A DNA stretch of 64,000 nt from Pagrus major. Its lineage: Eukaryota > Chordata > Actinopteri > Spariformes > Sparidae. A program made the position numbers and the translations under genes. Shown here in pieces: positions 42,175 through 54,169 of this stretch. The DNA lies in NCBI RefSeq assembly GCF_040436345.1, contig NC_133219.1, forward strand, positions 24,402,709 through 24,466,708. The letters are read 5' to 3'. Position 1 is the stretch's first letter, and the number at the start of each line of letters is the position of its first letter. Below the pieces are notes generated by a model. That model saw only the letters and a program-made list of their open reading frames with translations. It was not told the origin of the DNA and did no database searches.

Positions 42175-43814
42175 TTGACATCGACTGCTAGCTTCTTCAG
42201 TGGGTCGGCCTCAGTCTCAATGAGTAACTATAGTATTAGAATCCACATTGTCCTGCCTACAAATAATAATCTGCTTATTCTGACTAACATTGCATTTCTC
42301 TAACTTTTGTTTTGTTTTCTGTTCCCACAAGCTGCAAGCTGTGTCACTCTCTCACTCTCTATAGCTTCCTCCTCCTCTCTTTTCATTCAGGCTCCCTTCT
42401 GATGGACCTCGGGCCCCTGGGACCATCTACCTCTCCTGGCTCCTGCAGCCCCACATACTGTCGGATCTGGATTGTCACACCCTGGGCTCTCATTGCTCTT
42501 CTTTGTTTCATTACCTCCTTATATCTGTACTCCTGTAAATGTTGAGGCCTCTTCACTCTGATCTATTACTAATTATCCTGTGTGGCCTGCCCTCTTCCAG
42601 GTCACCACGGTGGACAGGAGGTCGTGTGGCTCAGGCACCACTTGGCGATGCCTTGTCCTGCTCAGTCGTCTCCTGGATCCACACACTTTACATATATTAT
42701 AATTTGTATCAGATTTTCTGTCAATGCAACTTGTAAACTGTGATTTGCTGTTCTTTCTGTACATGCGACATCTATTGCATGTCTATCTGTCCTGGAAGAG
42801 GGATCCCTCCTCTGTGGCTCTTCCAGGTTTCTTCCATGGTCTTTTTTTTCCCCCTGTTAAAAGGGTCTTTTTTCCATCAACATGGCAAGTTTTTCCTCAC
42901 TCAAATCGAGGGTCTAAGGACAGAGGATGTCGTTCACTGTACAGACTGTAAATCCCATTGAGGCAATGTGATTGTGATTTTGGGCTATATAAATAAAATC
43001 TGATTTGATTTAGTTGGAAAACTCTGACATGGAGTGGAGATTTCATATGCCTGACTTCCTAATAACTTCATAAGGTCCTTTCCTTCCCACATCTCTTTAA
43101 GGAGGGTAAGAGCCCCCAATTGTCAGGTACGAAGTAGCAAAGGCAGGGACACAAAGTTACTTTTGAAAAAAGGTTAAGGCTTAAGATAAACTTACGACCA
43201 TTAAAGTTAACCAAAATGGGTGCACTCAAATTGGAAATTTAGTATCATAACGTAAACCAGAGTAAATTATAAAGTAAATCTTAACCAAAACAGTGTTGTG
43301 AGATTATTTGTCTTAATTAATGAAATGCAAAGAAAATACTAACAATGTATGGTCTCTGCCGTCAAGGGCGCCATCACAGTGTGGTTGTTTTTATATTGGG
43401 AACAAAGCGTAAACTTAAATGTAAAGCGTAAAAGCAAACTGGCTGAACATGAACAGGCTACAAGAACTGGTAACCCCTAATAACCCATGGCTCTACATTA
43501 CAAAGAAGCTAACCAAGGCAGTAGCAATATGCTAAAGATATCAAGCATAGAATGTATAGAAAACTCAATAAGGGGTGGAGACAAATTAAAAAAGCTCTTA
43601 CAAAAAGAATCATTCTGGATTAATACACTGAAATTTAAGAAATGCAATGAATGAATTGATGCTTTTCTAAGTGTATTGTAATATCTAGATGTTTGAAGGT
43701 TTTGTGTATACATGTATATATTAAATGATTAAATTAAATTATTTTGCTTAATTGTGATTTTCTCTGCTAAAATGCTTTGTCATTTGATTTTAACTTCCTA
43801 ATAAAACTGCATGC

Positions 43815-45229
43815 AGTGACGAGCGGGCCCTCGACCCACGTACATCAGGCCGTGGCGCCATCGGAGGGCGTGCGCATCCTACCTAAATATGATACGTGTC
43901 ACCCAAAACACAACAGTGAAATTAGCAGTGACTTCCTGTGTCCAGTGGGTGGCGCTATGGATATGACACAGTATTGATGCATAGTCGTATTCAGGGCAAA
44001 ACCCTGTACATGTGTGACGAATTTGGAGTAGATGGGAAATTGTATGTTTGAAAAATGAAAATGGCTGCACGCAATCCAAGATGGCCGACTTCCTGTTTGG
44101 GCGAGAAATTCCACAAAATGAATTCCTGTCTAAATCGATGCGACCTATGAGTCCTGCAAATTTCATGAAGATCGGAGAAAGTTGTTGTTCACATGACCCG
44201 GCGTTAGGGGGCGCTATAGATATGAGACAGTATTGATGCATAGACGTATTTAGGGCGAACCCCTCTACATGTGTGAGCAATTTGGTGTAGATGGGAACTT
44301 GTATGTTGAAGTTATAAGGACTTCCTGCTTATGGCGAAGCATCAAAATGGAGCACACTGCCACGCCCACCAGCCATAATGGAGGCGAAAGTTTGTGACAA
44401 GTTTTCATCTTCAAGGTCTGAGGATGACACTAAGTGAATGTGAAGTCTGTGGTGTTAAATCTGTAGGAGGAGTTGGATAAGTACGAGGCATGTAAATGGG
44501 TGAAAATGTCAGCAAAATCTGAACTTTGAACCAAAATGGCCGACTCCCTGTTGGTCTGAGGGTTTAGGTGTTGATTCTTGTTTGGTGCGTCTGGTCATGA
44601 TACATATGCATACCGAATTTCGTTCATGTATGTGCATGTAGGAGGTGGAGCTTCAAGTTTTAAATATTCCAGGGGGCGATATGGAGCCATTTTTTAACTT
44701 AAAAGGGCCAGACCCATATCAGATATCAATGTTCGTGATTAGTGATGCATTGTGCCACACCTGAGGGCGGTTGTGGCATCAAATGAAAGTACTCATGAGT
44801 GTGAACCTACGTGTCAAATTTGGTGAGTCTGCAAACTTCCTAAAGTCCTCTAAACAGTGTCCGAAAAATTTAAATCGCTGCACGCCATTCAAGATGGCCG
44901 ACTTCCTGTTGCAGCAAAATTCCAACAAAACAAATTCCTGGCCAAATCTATGAGACCTGTGAGTCCTGTAAATTTCATGACGATCAAAAATGATTTTCAC
45001 ACGAATTTTCCGACGTTAGGTGGCGCTACGGAGTCCCCTGGCCACACCCACCCCCAAGCATGTTGAATTCTGATAGCAGCACACAGATGTGACGTATGTT
45101 CCAAGTTTGGTGAGTTTTGGGGCATGTTAAGGCCGCCAAATATGCAGTCGAATGGAAGGAAGAAGAAGAATAATAGGAATCCGAGCAAATCCAATAGGGC
45201 CTCGCACTGGTCAGTGCTCGGGCCCTAAT
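43815..45229. mobile_element. fish interspersed repeat with internal direct duplications
   Basis: This is a ~1.4 kb non-coding unit. A ~260-bp module is directly repeated: GACACAGTATTGATGCATAG at 43962 and GAGACAGTATTGATGCATAG near 44223, each followed by CTACATGTGTGA and GTAGATGGGAA. AAGATGGCCGACTTCCTGTT-type text occurs three times (about 44078, 44536 and 44891). The right end GTGCTCGGGCCCTAATT after a GAAGAAGAAGAATAATAGGA tract matches a repeat end that I recall from many fish transcripts. The left end has GAGCGGGCCC. Class is unresolved; no transposase is present. Confidence 0.6.
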
Positions 45230-48200
45230 TATATGACTACCTACATGCTTATACTGATCATGTGACTGTCTGCTAACCTTTCAATGTAACAGCCAAAAGG
45301 TGTCCTTTTTGCACTGCCCTGGTGAAGGCCTAAATGACTGAAACGCATAGGTTTTGTTTCTGCTGTTTATTATGATTCAATAGGCTTTTTAACTCATTGC
45401 CCTTTAATTCATTACACTCTTGAGTGCCTCAGACTTTTCAACGATTCTGTGGCAAACAGCTCAGCCCACTTACATTCCACAACAGGGTCATTACAGGTAT
45501 TCTCACTTTGTATTTGACAAACTGATCCCTCCCCACTTAACCACCACAAAACTATCACATTGATACTACACAGACTGGGGAGGTTGCCCACTCCAAAGCA
45601 AAGACTAGCTTTTAACACCTCAAACTAATTTACAATAGAGGCCTGGTGAGATTATCAGGGCCAAAAATACAAGTAACACTCCCATGGGATGGAGATGGGA
45701 TTTGTTCTACAGTTTGGGAATAATCAGACCCCATCTTTGACTGGTATTGACTGTTTGCGTCAATGGCATGGCACATCTGCCCTGCTGTCTACACTCACTA
45801 CTAAGCTGCCTCAAGTAGAAAAGTCTGCTGGCAGTCTTCCCCCGCTGAACCACTGCAGAAGAGCGTTGGTAGAACTTGTTGACCAGCAACCATGCATCAC
45901 CTCAGGGACAACACCACCTGGAGTCCACCACGAGGAGGTTTCCAACCACCCCATCCAGCGCTTTGGGTTCCAATCAGGCTAATCTCCTGCATTGATTAAT
46001 GATCGATTGATATAGAAATAATAATAATAATAATAATAATAATAGGATAATAATATTATTGATTCAGCATCTAAATTTTGCATCCTCATTCAACATTCCC
46101 CATTCATTATTCCAATTCATTATCATCATCTTGATTGTTTGTATATGTTAAATATTCATGTTTGACAATAATTTCATTTAAATCATCAGATTAATATTTA
46201 GTTAACTGATACATGTTTTCATTTAGACCCAGTCGTTGTTCTGTGTATTCCTTTGGAGTGGAGAATGAGATCAATTGAATAAAGAAGTCACATCTTTGGA
46301 TATTTGACTGATAACCCCCAAAACGAGTGCAAATTCATTCACTACTCTGAACGAACAAGATCCCTAAACTGAAGAGCACCAAAGTGACACCTTTTTCCAT
46401 TCCCGAGCAGCACTCCTTGCATCCTGTTTTTTGAATTAGGAATAAAATAAGTTGCATCTTTCTTTCACTTGCTATTAAAACAAATACCAGCCAGATCATG
46501 ATCTTTATGATAGGAACTCATCATGTCCACAGGGGCCGCAAAAATCAACAAAAATGAAAGATCCCTATAGCTGCTTTAAATATATGACATTCCACTTTGA
46601 TCAGTTCATAGAGAGTGAGCATACATTTATACAGGTACATTCAAAGCAATTTTTAAATGACTTTAGTAACCTCTGAATTTGACGCTATTTGATTACTAAT
46701 TACTCCATGGTACTGCAGAATGTGTGGAAGAGATACTGTATATAACCACACTGTAATGTGACAATGTGGGATTTTGTCCCAACTAATCATGAGTGAATGA
46801 ATTAACCATTCCGTTGCCATATTATTAGTTGATACTTTGGGAATTTAATTTTTTAAATAAAGAAATTTAGGAATCATTGTATAGATTTGGTTATGTCTGG
46901 CAAGAGAATCACTCTGTGAGGAAGTCAGATGAGAGTCAGCTGACAGTCACTCTCGGAGGTAATTGTGGGTCATCAGACAAAGGTGTTTATTGCATGTATA
47001 TCTAGCAGACACAACAATGAAAATGAAGTTCCATAATGTCATCTTCATCATCTTAGTTTACCTTCATAAAATGACCATTCCATCCAAGAAAACCTGGCTA
47101 AAACATCTGTGGAAGAAAGCATCTGTAGAATGTAGCATTCTTAGATTTGAAAGTCTCTAGTAGAACTGCACTATCCAAACATCATGGAGTCCATTCACTT
47201 GTGTATATTTCATACTTAAGCCTGCGACATGAAATATTTTCTATATGTGGATTTGAACAGAAAAAGAAGACAAAAGGGGAAATGGTGTAGATTCTGCAGA
47301 GTTTGTTAGCATATAGAAAGCTTGTTATCGTTTAAGGACCTCGTTATGGGCCTTGTTGGAATTAATGACCTGCAAACAGGAAGCAGCCGGCCTTAACAAG
47401 GGGTCTGCAACACAGTGAAAATAACAAGCTTTAGACACAAAGACTGCGTCACCTCACACAACCTGTCCTCATCTGAAATACTGTCAACTCCAGTGCCTTC
47501 ATCACTGAATTGTTTACGTGTTCATAAATGGAATGAATACATTGGAAATGAAAAACCAATGATAAAACAATGATCAAATTCACCGAATCTTAGTTCTTCG
47601 TTGTTTTTCAACAACTTTGATGTTAAAGGCACCCCTCACATCAGACCACTAATACTGTCCATTCCTGCATGATAAAGACATGATATGATATAGGTAAAGT
47701 AGTGAGTAATCAGGTTCAAAAGGCTGAACTTGAGTTAAACTGTTCATCAAAAGTTTAGGGGTTTAGTGTGTTTGAAATAAACTAGTTTGTATGACCTGTC
47801 GTCTGACTGCATCTAAAGGCAGACCTGTAATGGCACATCCTAAGCTAGGGTGAAAAGCTTGCCTTCACGGTCCCTTCTTGGCAGCATTCCACTCTTTTTC
47901 CAGGAATTCTGTGTGGCTTTATGGCCTCAATGCAGGGAATTGTACCAATGGTGTTAAAGGGACAATTTGTAAGATATAGTCAGAATTTTAGTTTTAAACA
48001 TAAAAGAAAAAATAACTAACATTCTCAACATAATGTGTAGAAACAACAGTGTTGACATTATGTCAAAAATGTCTATGTATTGCGTTGTAGAAATGCCTAC
48101 TAAATGTAGCCCCTTTAACCCCTACCCCTTGATAAAATGATAAAAGGCACTAACATTCGTCTAGGTTCGAATAGCCTGTGTTATTTGATTTACTCATGAG

Positions 48201-48645
48201 GAGACAGTAGACAGTGATAACAACTTTATTGCCTCAGACACAATCAAGTGGCAGTGCAAGTAGTTACAAAAATATAAAATAAAATATAGTATAAACAAAA
48301 TAGAGCCCTTTCAAAGTGCAAAATAATCTAAAATAAAATAAATAAAACAAAGTTCAAATAAAGTGTCCTTTCTTTGCGGAATCCTCCTTTAATGGCTTAA
48401 ACATGGATTAAAGCAAAAAAAAAAAATCTTTTGACTGAAATGTTTTTTCGAGCTGTAGCCAAGTCATATTCCCAATTTGTAATTTGTGAAACATGTTACA
48501 GGGCATTTAACTTGACGTGCTAAAAAAATAAGATAAGATTTGCAGCCTCACCCCACACCATGTTCTCTAATGCAGACATCAAGTTTAAATATTTGACCAA
48601 CAGTGTTTTACAGGAGGATGATCTGAACAGCTGTTCTATTCACAC
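45230..48645. other. 3.4 kb stretch without recognisable gene
   Basis: Open frames are short and lack family resemblance. It contains an ATA microsatellite (46018-46045) and an A/T-rich block at 48222-48370. That block begins ACTTTATTGCCTCAGACACAATC and could be the 3' end of a LINE or processed transcript on the minus strand. A short block near 47820-47935 is less AT-rich and could be conserved non-coding sequence. Confidence 0.5.
46018..46045. repeat. (AAT)n microsatellite
   Basis: An uninterrupted ATA/AAT run. Confidence 0.9.
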
Positions 48646-48648
48646 TTA

Positions 48649-49304
48649 AGGTGCGTTCACACCGGACTTTTTATTTTTGTCGCTGTCGCTCGTGTCGCTC
48701 CAAAAAAATCGCTCTGTCGCTCAGCTGCAGTCGCTCGTCGGCACAATTCAACAGATCACTCTGATGACGTCATTCAAGCGAATCCAGTGAATTTCACGTC
48801 GCTCGGAGGCGCTCATTTCTTCCCGTTTGTATTGGTCCAGCATGGCTGACAGTTTGACGAGCTGTTGGCGAGAATCGGAGGCAGGATTGCCCGGTTGGAC
48901 ACCAACTACAGGCGCTCCATCCCAGCTGAGGAGCGCCTGTAGTTGGTGTCCGGCGAGTGGCTGTGTGTGCGTGTGTGTGTGTGTCAACGTAAAGCCGGCT
49001 TTGCACTTCCGGACCGGTGGAGTTGTATTACGACCATGGTTTCAGTAGTTGTCATAGTTACACATAGATTACGGCAGCCTATCAGCGCTGAGCGACAAGC
49101 GACTGACGGCCAGAGACTTGGGATTTCTCATCTCGAGCGACAGAGCGATTGAGCGCTTTTTCGCTCCGTCGCTCGGTCGCTGTCGCTCGGAGCCCCAGCG
49201 ATATTTCGCCTGAGCGATTAATCGCTCAGTCGCTCGTTTGCATTGACTTAATATGTAAACTTGTCGCCAGCAACAAAAATAAAAGGTCCGGTGTGAACGC
49301 ACCT
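48649..49304. mobile_element. 656-bp MITE with TTA target duplication (Harbinger-like)
   Basis: TTA at 48646-48648 and 49305-49307 flanks the perfect inverted ends AGGTGCGTTCACACCGGAC and GTCCGGTGTGAACGCACCT. Near the centre, GGACACCAACTACAGGCGCTCC folds onto GGAGCGCCTGTAGTTGGTGTCC. The body is packed with GTCGCTC/GAGCGAC motifs on both strands. A 3-bp TWA target fits PIF/Harbinger. No protein is recognised; open frames come from the repeated motif. Confidence 0.85.
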
Positions 49305-49307
49305 TTA

Positions 49308-50352
49308 AAATGTTTTTTGTCTATTCAATGTAATTTTCAATCTATGAAATCAATCTGTGCCTTTTTTTTGCCAAGCTTCTCTCAAGTTTTACTCTTTCAA
49401 ATAATCAACCATCTACAGAACTTTTCAGTACGCTATTTTTCTACTTCTTCTTCTCATCATCATTATCATTAATTATTATTATTAATAATATTGTTTAAAG
49501 TGAGCCTCTTATCGTTTAACAGAAAAATACATCATACAAACAGCAACTTTTGCAGCCTTGTCAGTCTGATGGCGAGTTATCACCTTTCTGTCATCACTAA
49601 CATACTGTTAATAATCAAAGAAGCTCTGAGGCTTTGTTCTATATGTTATAATACAAGATTTAAGCATTGAGCTACAATCAGGCAACATTCATGATTTTGT
49701 ACAGTCAAACTAACCAAAAACTTCTTATTGATCATCATTATAAAGTTTCAGGGCGTTCCTGTAACCATGGTAACTCACGGTGCCAGAGGGGAGGGAGAGA
49801 CGCTGAATGAAGAGTTTACACAGATACACTGCAGACAAAGTTCAGACTATAGTTGTTATTTCACACATGTAGCACACAACAGGAGACTCTCCGTGTCAGA
49901 CGAGTTCTCACGTGCTGACTAAACTCAATTGATAACGTAGCAGCGCGACGAGTCCTTGCTAGCTAAGCAGCTAAACTTTAGCGCCACTCCGTGTTGAGAT
50001 CCCGCCCTGTGTGGGTCACTACACTGTCATTGGTCAGGCGCGCACACGCTGTTAACGATACAATTGACTGTAGAGTGTGACAATCTGTCAATAAAAATCA
50101 GCCAACAGTTCTCCTCCGATCGACATTGATCTCACAAGTCGCCTCTGTTAAGTTTGAATGACGGAAATCTGTCGTAGCGACGGAGAACTTTAATCCATGC
50201 TTAAAGGTCAGAGTTCGTTTCCTTCAGAGGCACTTCTGAAGGGAAGGAGATGAAACGTTTCTTTGACTTTGTGTTACACGCTATTTATAACACTACCCGG
50301 GTAGTTTTAATGTGTTAGTTCTTATCTGTTCCTGAATGAATGAAATGAATTG
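49308..50352. other. possible promoter/5' region of the small gene at 50353
   Basis: No coding frame is recognised. From about 49760 to 50300 the base composition is less AT-rich, with several CpGs and a TTATTATTAATAATA-type simple repeat upstream near 49460-49490. This could be a promoter region for the candidate gene that follows. Confidence 0.35.
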
Positions 50353-50603
50353 ATGGTCCTGATGTCCTCTGAGGGCGGACCCATGGCTGGCCACACTGTA
50401 GTTCCAGTCCGTCCACAGTCTCTTTGGCTGCTCGCCATTCTGAATCATCCAATCCTAGTCCAAGGTAAAAACCAATCTACACACATAAGTTACTATCTTA
50501 TCTTTCTATCCATCACTAGACCTCATTACTTATTTCCATCATTCAAAGTATCTTTTCAGGTATGACCAGCTACTCAGGATTTACAGTATTACAATCCTTG
50601 TGA
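50353..50603 (+). CDS. candidate small two-exon gene, 51 aa
   Basis: Exon 1 (50353-50464) begins ATG and encodes MVLM... through GGPMAGHTVVPVRPQS and a hydrophobic LWLLAILNHPILVQ, ending in a CAAG/GTAAAA donor. A plausible acceptor (TATCTTTTCAG, ending 50559) allows exon 2 (50560-50603), which adds GMTSYSGFTVLQSL and a stop in phase. An AATAAA lies near 50678. The predicted product would be a tiny protein with one hydrophobic segment. I do not recognise it. Alternatively exon 1 may belong to a larger gene whose later exons lie past the hAT insertion at 50720 or outside the window, or it may be non-coding. Confidence 0.3.
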
Positions 50604-52551
50604 AATGAATTGTTATACTTCACAACAAAGTATTTTAGTGCAAAGGAAAGAATTATCTATGATCAATTTCCATATTAAATAAACAATTAAATTATTTACT
50701 TCTTTTAAGCACTATTTACTAGGGTTGGGTATCGTTTGAATTTGAACGATTCCGGTTCCGGTTCCGATTCCGATTCCGATTCCTTGTTTCGATTCCGGTT
50801 CCTAACGATTCTCGATTCCGATTCTTTTAAGAGGCAGGGTCAAAAAAGTTTAGGATATTTTAAATGAGCTAGCTAACCAAAGGTCTTTCTGAATGAAATA
50901 GTCTGACCTTCTCCATCAATTTTAATTCTATGAACTTTTTACTTTTTATGAACTTTACTATGAATTTCTCACAGGGCTGTTTTCAACTAGAATATAAATA
51001 TCAAATCTATGAACTTGAATATAAATATTATAAATTATAAATAAATTTTCGCAGGGGTACACTTTCCTCAAGAGAGCTTTATTTTTGAAAACCTCATGAA
51101 AACACATTTACACGAGTGTATGATGCTGCAGGTACTTAAACATGTTATCGTGCTCCCACTGATGGGCTAACCTGGTGCAGAAAAGCAAATAAACAATAAG
51201 GAACAACTTGTAAAACCCAGTCCAGATTAGCAGCAGGTACAGTATAAAATCAAAAACAGTTCTTGTTTAGGAAAATGATCATATCTGCCTTCTCAGGCAG
51301 GATGCGTGAGCGTTCTGGACAGATAGTGTCTCCTACTGTGGAGAACACACGTTCGCTGGGTGTAGAAGAAGCTTGAACGCATAAATAGGAGAAAGCGAGA
51401 TCTGACAGCAAAGGATAAGTCTTTTGTTGGTTCCACCACCATGCAGCAGGGTCCTCAGACATAAGGACCAGTGGAACTTCCTGGTATATCTGCAGCTCTC
51501 TCTCCACTTGTTTCTTGATGGACATGGAGCTCTGCTGTGACACTACGTTCTGTGCCTCTTCCTCAGCGAACAGCTCCTCCAGTGGAGTCTTCCTGGGCAG
51601 TTTGCAGGGAGGCTGTTGCTAAAAAACAAAACAAAAGGTTCATCAGTATTATCACTAAAAAAGGGAAAACATCCATTAAAGGCATGATCATTATTTAAAT
51701 TGAAAACCTATATAATATCAGCTATCTTACACTCTCCTGCTCATTCTCATTCTCCTCATTTGCCTCATTCTCAGACTGCATGGTGTCCCCATCAGCTCCA
51801 CAGTCTTCCTCTGTTGACTACAAAGAACATAATTAGCATTTAGATCTTAGATTTTAATAGCTGAAAAGGACAGTTGTGCATGAATGACATTTCACCTGTT
51901 CAATCAGCTTTCTCTGGATCTGGTCCCAGATGGTGTTATCATCATCCAATTTATGTTTAAAGCGCGGATCCAACGCAGTGGCCACTTGGAGAAAGTTCCT
52001 GATCTCATCATTCTGCAAAACACATGTTCTTTAAATGTTTTAACAAGCCACAGAATATTTCTGTTCTTCAACAATTTCTTTCCAGGTGCCCTGCCTCAGT
52101 CACTTACCTGGTAGCGCTTGGATAGGTTTGCCCAAACCTGTTTTTTAAGGTTTGACACAAAGACTGTGTCTCCATCTTTTACAGCCAGGTGTGCCTCAAG
52201 CTTTTTGAGGATAGGCAGAATCTGTCCGCATGTGGGACTCTTTTGGGAGGACACGCAGAGTGTTGACGTGTAGAGCACCTTCATCAGGTTGATGAAGTCT
52301 TCAGCTCTCCTAAAATCCTCCTCAGTTAGCCGAGCAAGTCTGTATGAAAAAGAATTAAGAAAACATAGGTTGGAGTTAGCAATATTCTCTTTTGAGGGGG
52401 AACTTCCGGTTTGCTGACCATGGAGTAGACATGCAGCTCTCTAGCTCCCGCTACTAACTTTTTCATTTATCATTTTGAACCCTACTTTTTTTGTCATAAC
52501 GTCGAGCGACTGAGTCCAATTGGGAATAACATCGACACTACGGCAGTAATT

Positions 52552-53385
52552 ATGTCAAGATATGGGAAACAAACCAAGAAAGACATTGCAGCAGATGACT
52601 CTGCAGCTTGCGCTAGCAGCGCTGCTAGCATATCAACGGAAAGCATCGCGGATCTGCTCGAGAAACACAGGGCTTCATTGGCCGCTGACTTCAAGTCATC
52701 GTTTGCTGGTCTGGAAGGCAAGCTAGACAAGGTTCAAGTTGAGGTCGCGGCACAGGGACGGCGTATAACTGATCTCGAGTCCAATGCGGAGGAGGTTAGC
52801 CTTGTGCAGCAGCTTGAAGCTACATGCTCCGAGTTGCAGAAAGACAACAAGTGGCTGAAATCGAAACTCTCTGATCTGGAGGGGCACAGCAGAAGACAGA
52901 ACATTCGCATTGTGGGTTTGCCGGAGTCCGTTGAGGGCGCACGCCCAACCGCCTTTTTTTCTCAGCTCCTCGTTGATGTCTTGGGTGAGCAAACACTCCC
53001 TTCCCCTCCGGAGCTGGACAGAGCCCACCGCAGTTTAGCGCCCAAACCTGGCTCACGGGACCGGCCGCGTCCCGTCATCATTCGCTTTCACCGATACCAG
53101 ATTAAGGACTTGGTGATACGAGAGGCACGCAAACAAGGTGAGCTGGAATACCATGGCCACAAGCTCCGATTCTACGAGGACTACAGTGCTGATGTTCTGA
53201 AGCAGCGAGCTGAATACAAAGAAGTCATGGCTGAACTTTATAAAAGAGGACTCCGACCCTCTCTACTTTTCCCGGCGAAGCTGCGCATCACTCTTCAGAG
53301 CGGCGAGAAGAAGTGGCTGGCATCTGTCACTGATGCCACTAAATTCATCCATAACCTGGGAGAGAGTGCGCCCGCTCCGCCCTGA
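52552..53385 (+). CDS. LINE ORF1 protein (L1-type), 277 aa, intact
   Basis: Family role: an RNA-binding, trimer-forming chaperone in the LINE ribonucleoprotein. Residues ~25-110 are coiled-coil-like (LLEKHRASLAADFKSSFAGL, then LQKDNKWLKSKLSDLEGHS). SRRQNIRIVGLPESVEG (~113-129) opens the RRM-like domain typical of L1/Tx1 ORF1. A basic C-terminal domain follows, with PRPVIIRFHRYQIKDL and ARKQGELEYHGHKLRFYED. Length is in the usual range. No stops or frameshifts. About 780 bp of low-complexity, T-rich spacer separates it from ORF2, unusually long for L1. Confidence 0.85.
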   Translation: MSRYGKQTKKDIAADDSAACASSAASISTESIADLLEKHRASLAADFKSSFAGLEGKLDKVQVEVAAQGRRITDLESNAEEVSLVQQLEATCSELQKDNKWLKSKLSDLEGHSRRQNIRIVGLPESVEGARPTAFFSQLLVDVLGEQTLPSPPELDRAHRSLAPKPGSRDRPRPVIIRFHRYQIKDLVIREARKQGELEYHGHKLRFYEDYSADVLKQRAEYKEVMAELYKRGLRPSLLFPAKLRITLQSGEKKWLASVTDATKFIHNLGESAPAPP

Positions 53386-54169
53386 TACCCGACGATGACT
53401 TCGTGGGATTGATCTGCCATAATGTAGCTACAATTTGATTTCTGTGAGTAAATAACTGTGGACAATTTCAGAGCTTTTCTCCCTGCTTCTTTGATTTGAG
53501 TTACGTTTTCTCTGCTACGTTATCCAGCTGGGCTTGCCTTTAGGTTTACCTCCCCGTATTCTTTTTTGACTATTATAAGCTAAGGCAAATTCATGAACAA
53601 CATTTAACAATTTTGTTGGTCATCTCATTTGTATTTTATTTTGAGTTTTATAAGCTAAAACGAATTCATGAACGGCTATATGACAATTCTGTTGGGCATT
53701 TCATCTGTGTCTCTTGAACACTGTTTTTTTTTTTTTTTTAATTTATTTATTTATTTATTTTTTATTATATATAAAAATATATTTTTATTTCTCACCGGAG
53801 TAGTCCTGGTTTGGGGAGATTATTACAGCTGGAGGTGCAGCGTGCAGGGAGAAGAGGCATGATAACCTGTGTTATGTTATTGCTCATAGTTGTTTTAGCT
53901 TTATGGTGTATTTAGTGTTAGTTGTTCAGTATTGATAGCTTTTTTGTCATAGGGTTAACTGTTAAAAACCTATGTTGGAGCTAGTGAAATAGGAAGTATA
54001 TTCTGGGGATGTATAGTACGAGACCTGAGGAGGTCTTTCTGAGCTTGCTCCACAGAGCGCTGTGTGAGCTTGGGGTTCAGGGTTTTTTTTTTTTGTTTTT
54101 TTTTGTTGTTTTTTGTTTTGTCCCCCCCCCGCGGAGCTACTCACTCTATTCTTTCTGCAAGTGTTCTAA

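Larger units (their letters stand above)
39779..43013 (+). mobile_element. 5'-truncated L2-type LINE
   Basis: It contains the reverse transcriptase and C-terminal region of an L2 (CR1/L2 group) element and a 3' end reading GGCTATATAAATAAAATCTGATTTGATTT, the typical tandem-octamer-like tail of fish L2. The 5' end is cut within the region preceding the RT, so the endonuclease is absent. A foldback MITE interrupts it at 40133-40825. The long pyrimidine-rich 3' untranslated part runs from about 42175 to 43013. It inserted in a gypsy remnant. Confidence 0.85.
39287..43400 (-). mobile_element. gypsy-type LTR retrotransposon remnant, split by an L2 LINE
   Basis: On the minus strand, sequence right of the L2 insertion (about 43100-43014) reads like the end of a pol polyprotein or spacer region. 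It continues left of it at 39778 (ISTC / TLHINLLKE-type frames). Further on, 39735-39544 has EEQYLPEPAPSEPDMDPLSE and 39506-39321 has LDMQLYKFEVLHIPGKQNAH, the end of a gypsy RNase H domain. Stops and frame changes are frequent, so it is inactive. A ~75-bp direct repeat starting AGATTATTTGTCTTAAT at 39287 and 43301 brackets it and could be LTR-derived or a flanking duplication. No complete LTR was identified. Confidence 0.6.

Noticed and set aside
49069..49302. open frames on both strands in the GTCGCTC-rich region
   Set aside because: They are produced by the repeated motif inside the 48649 MITE.
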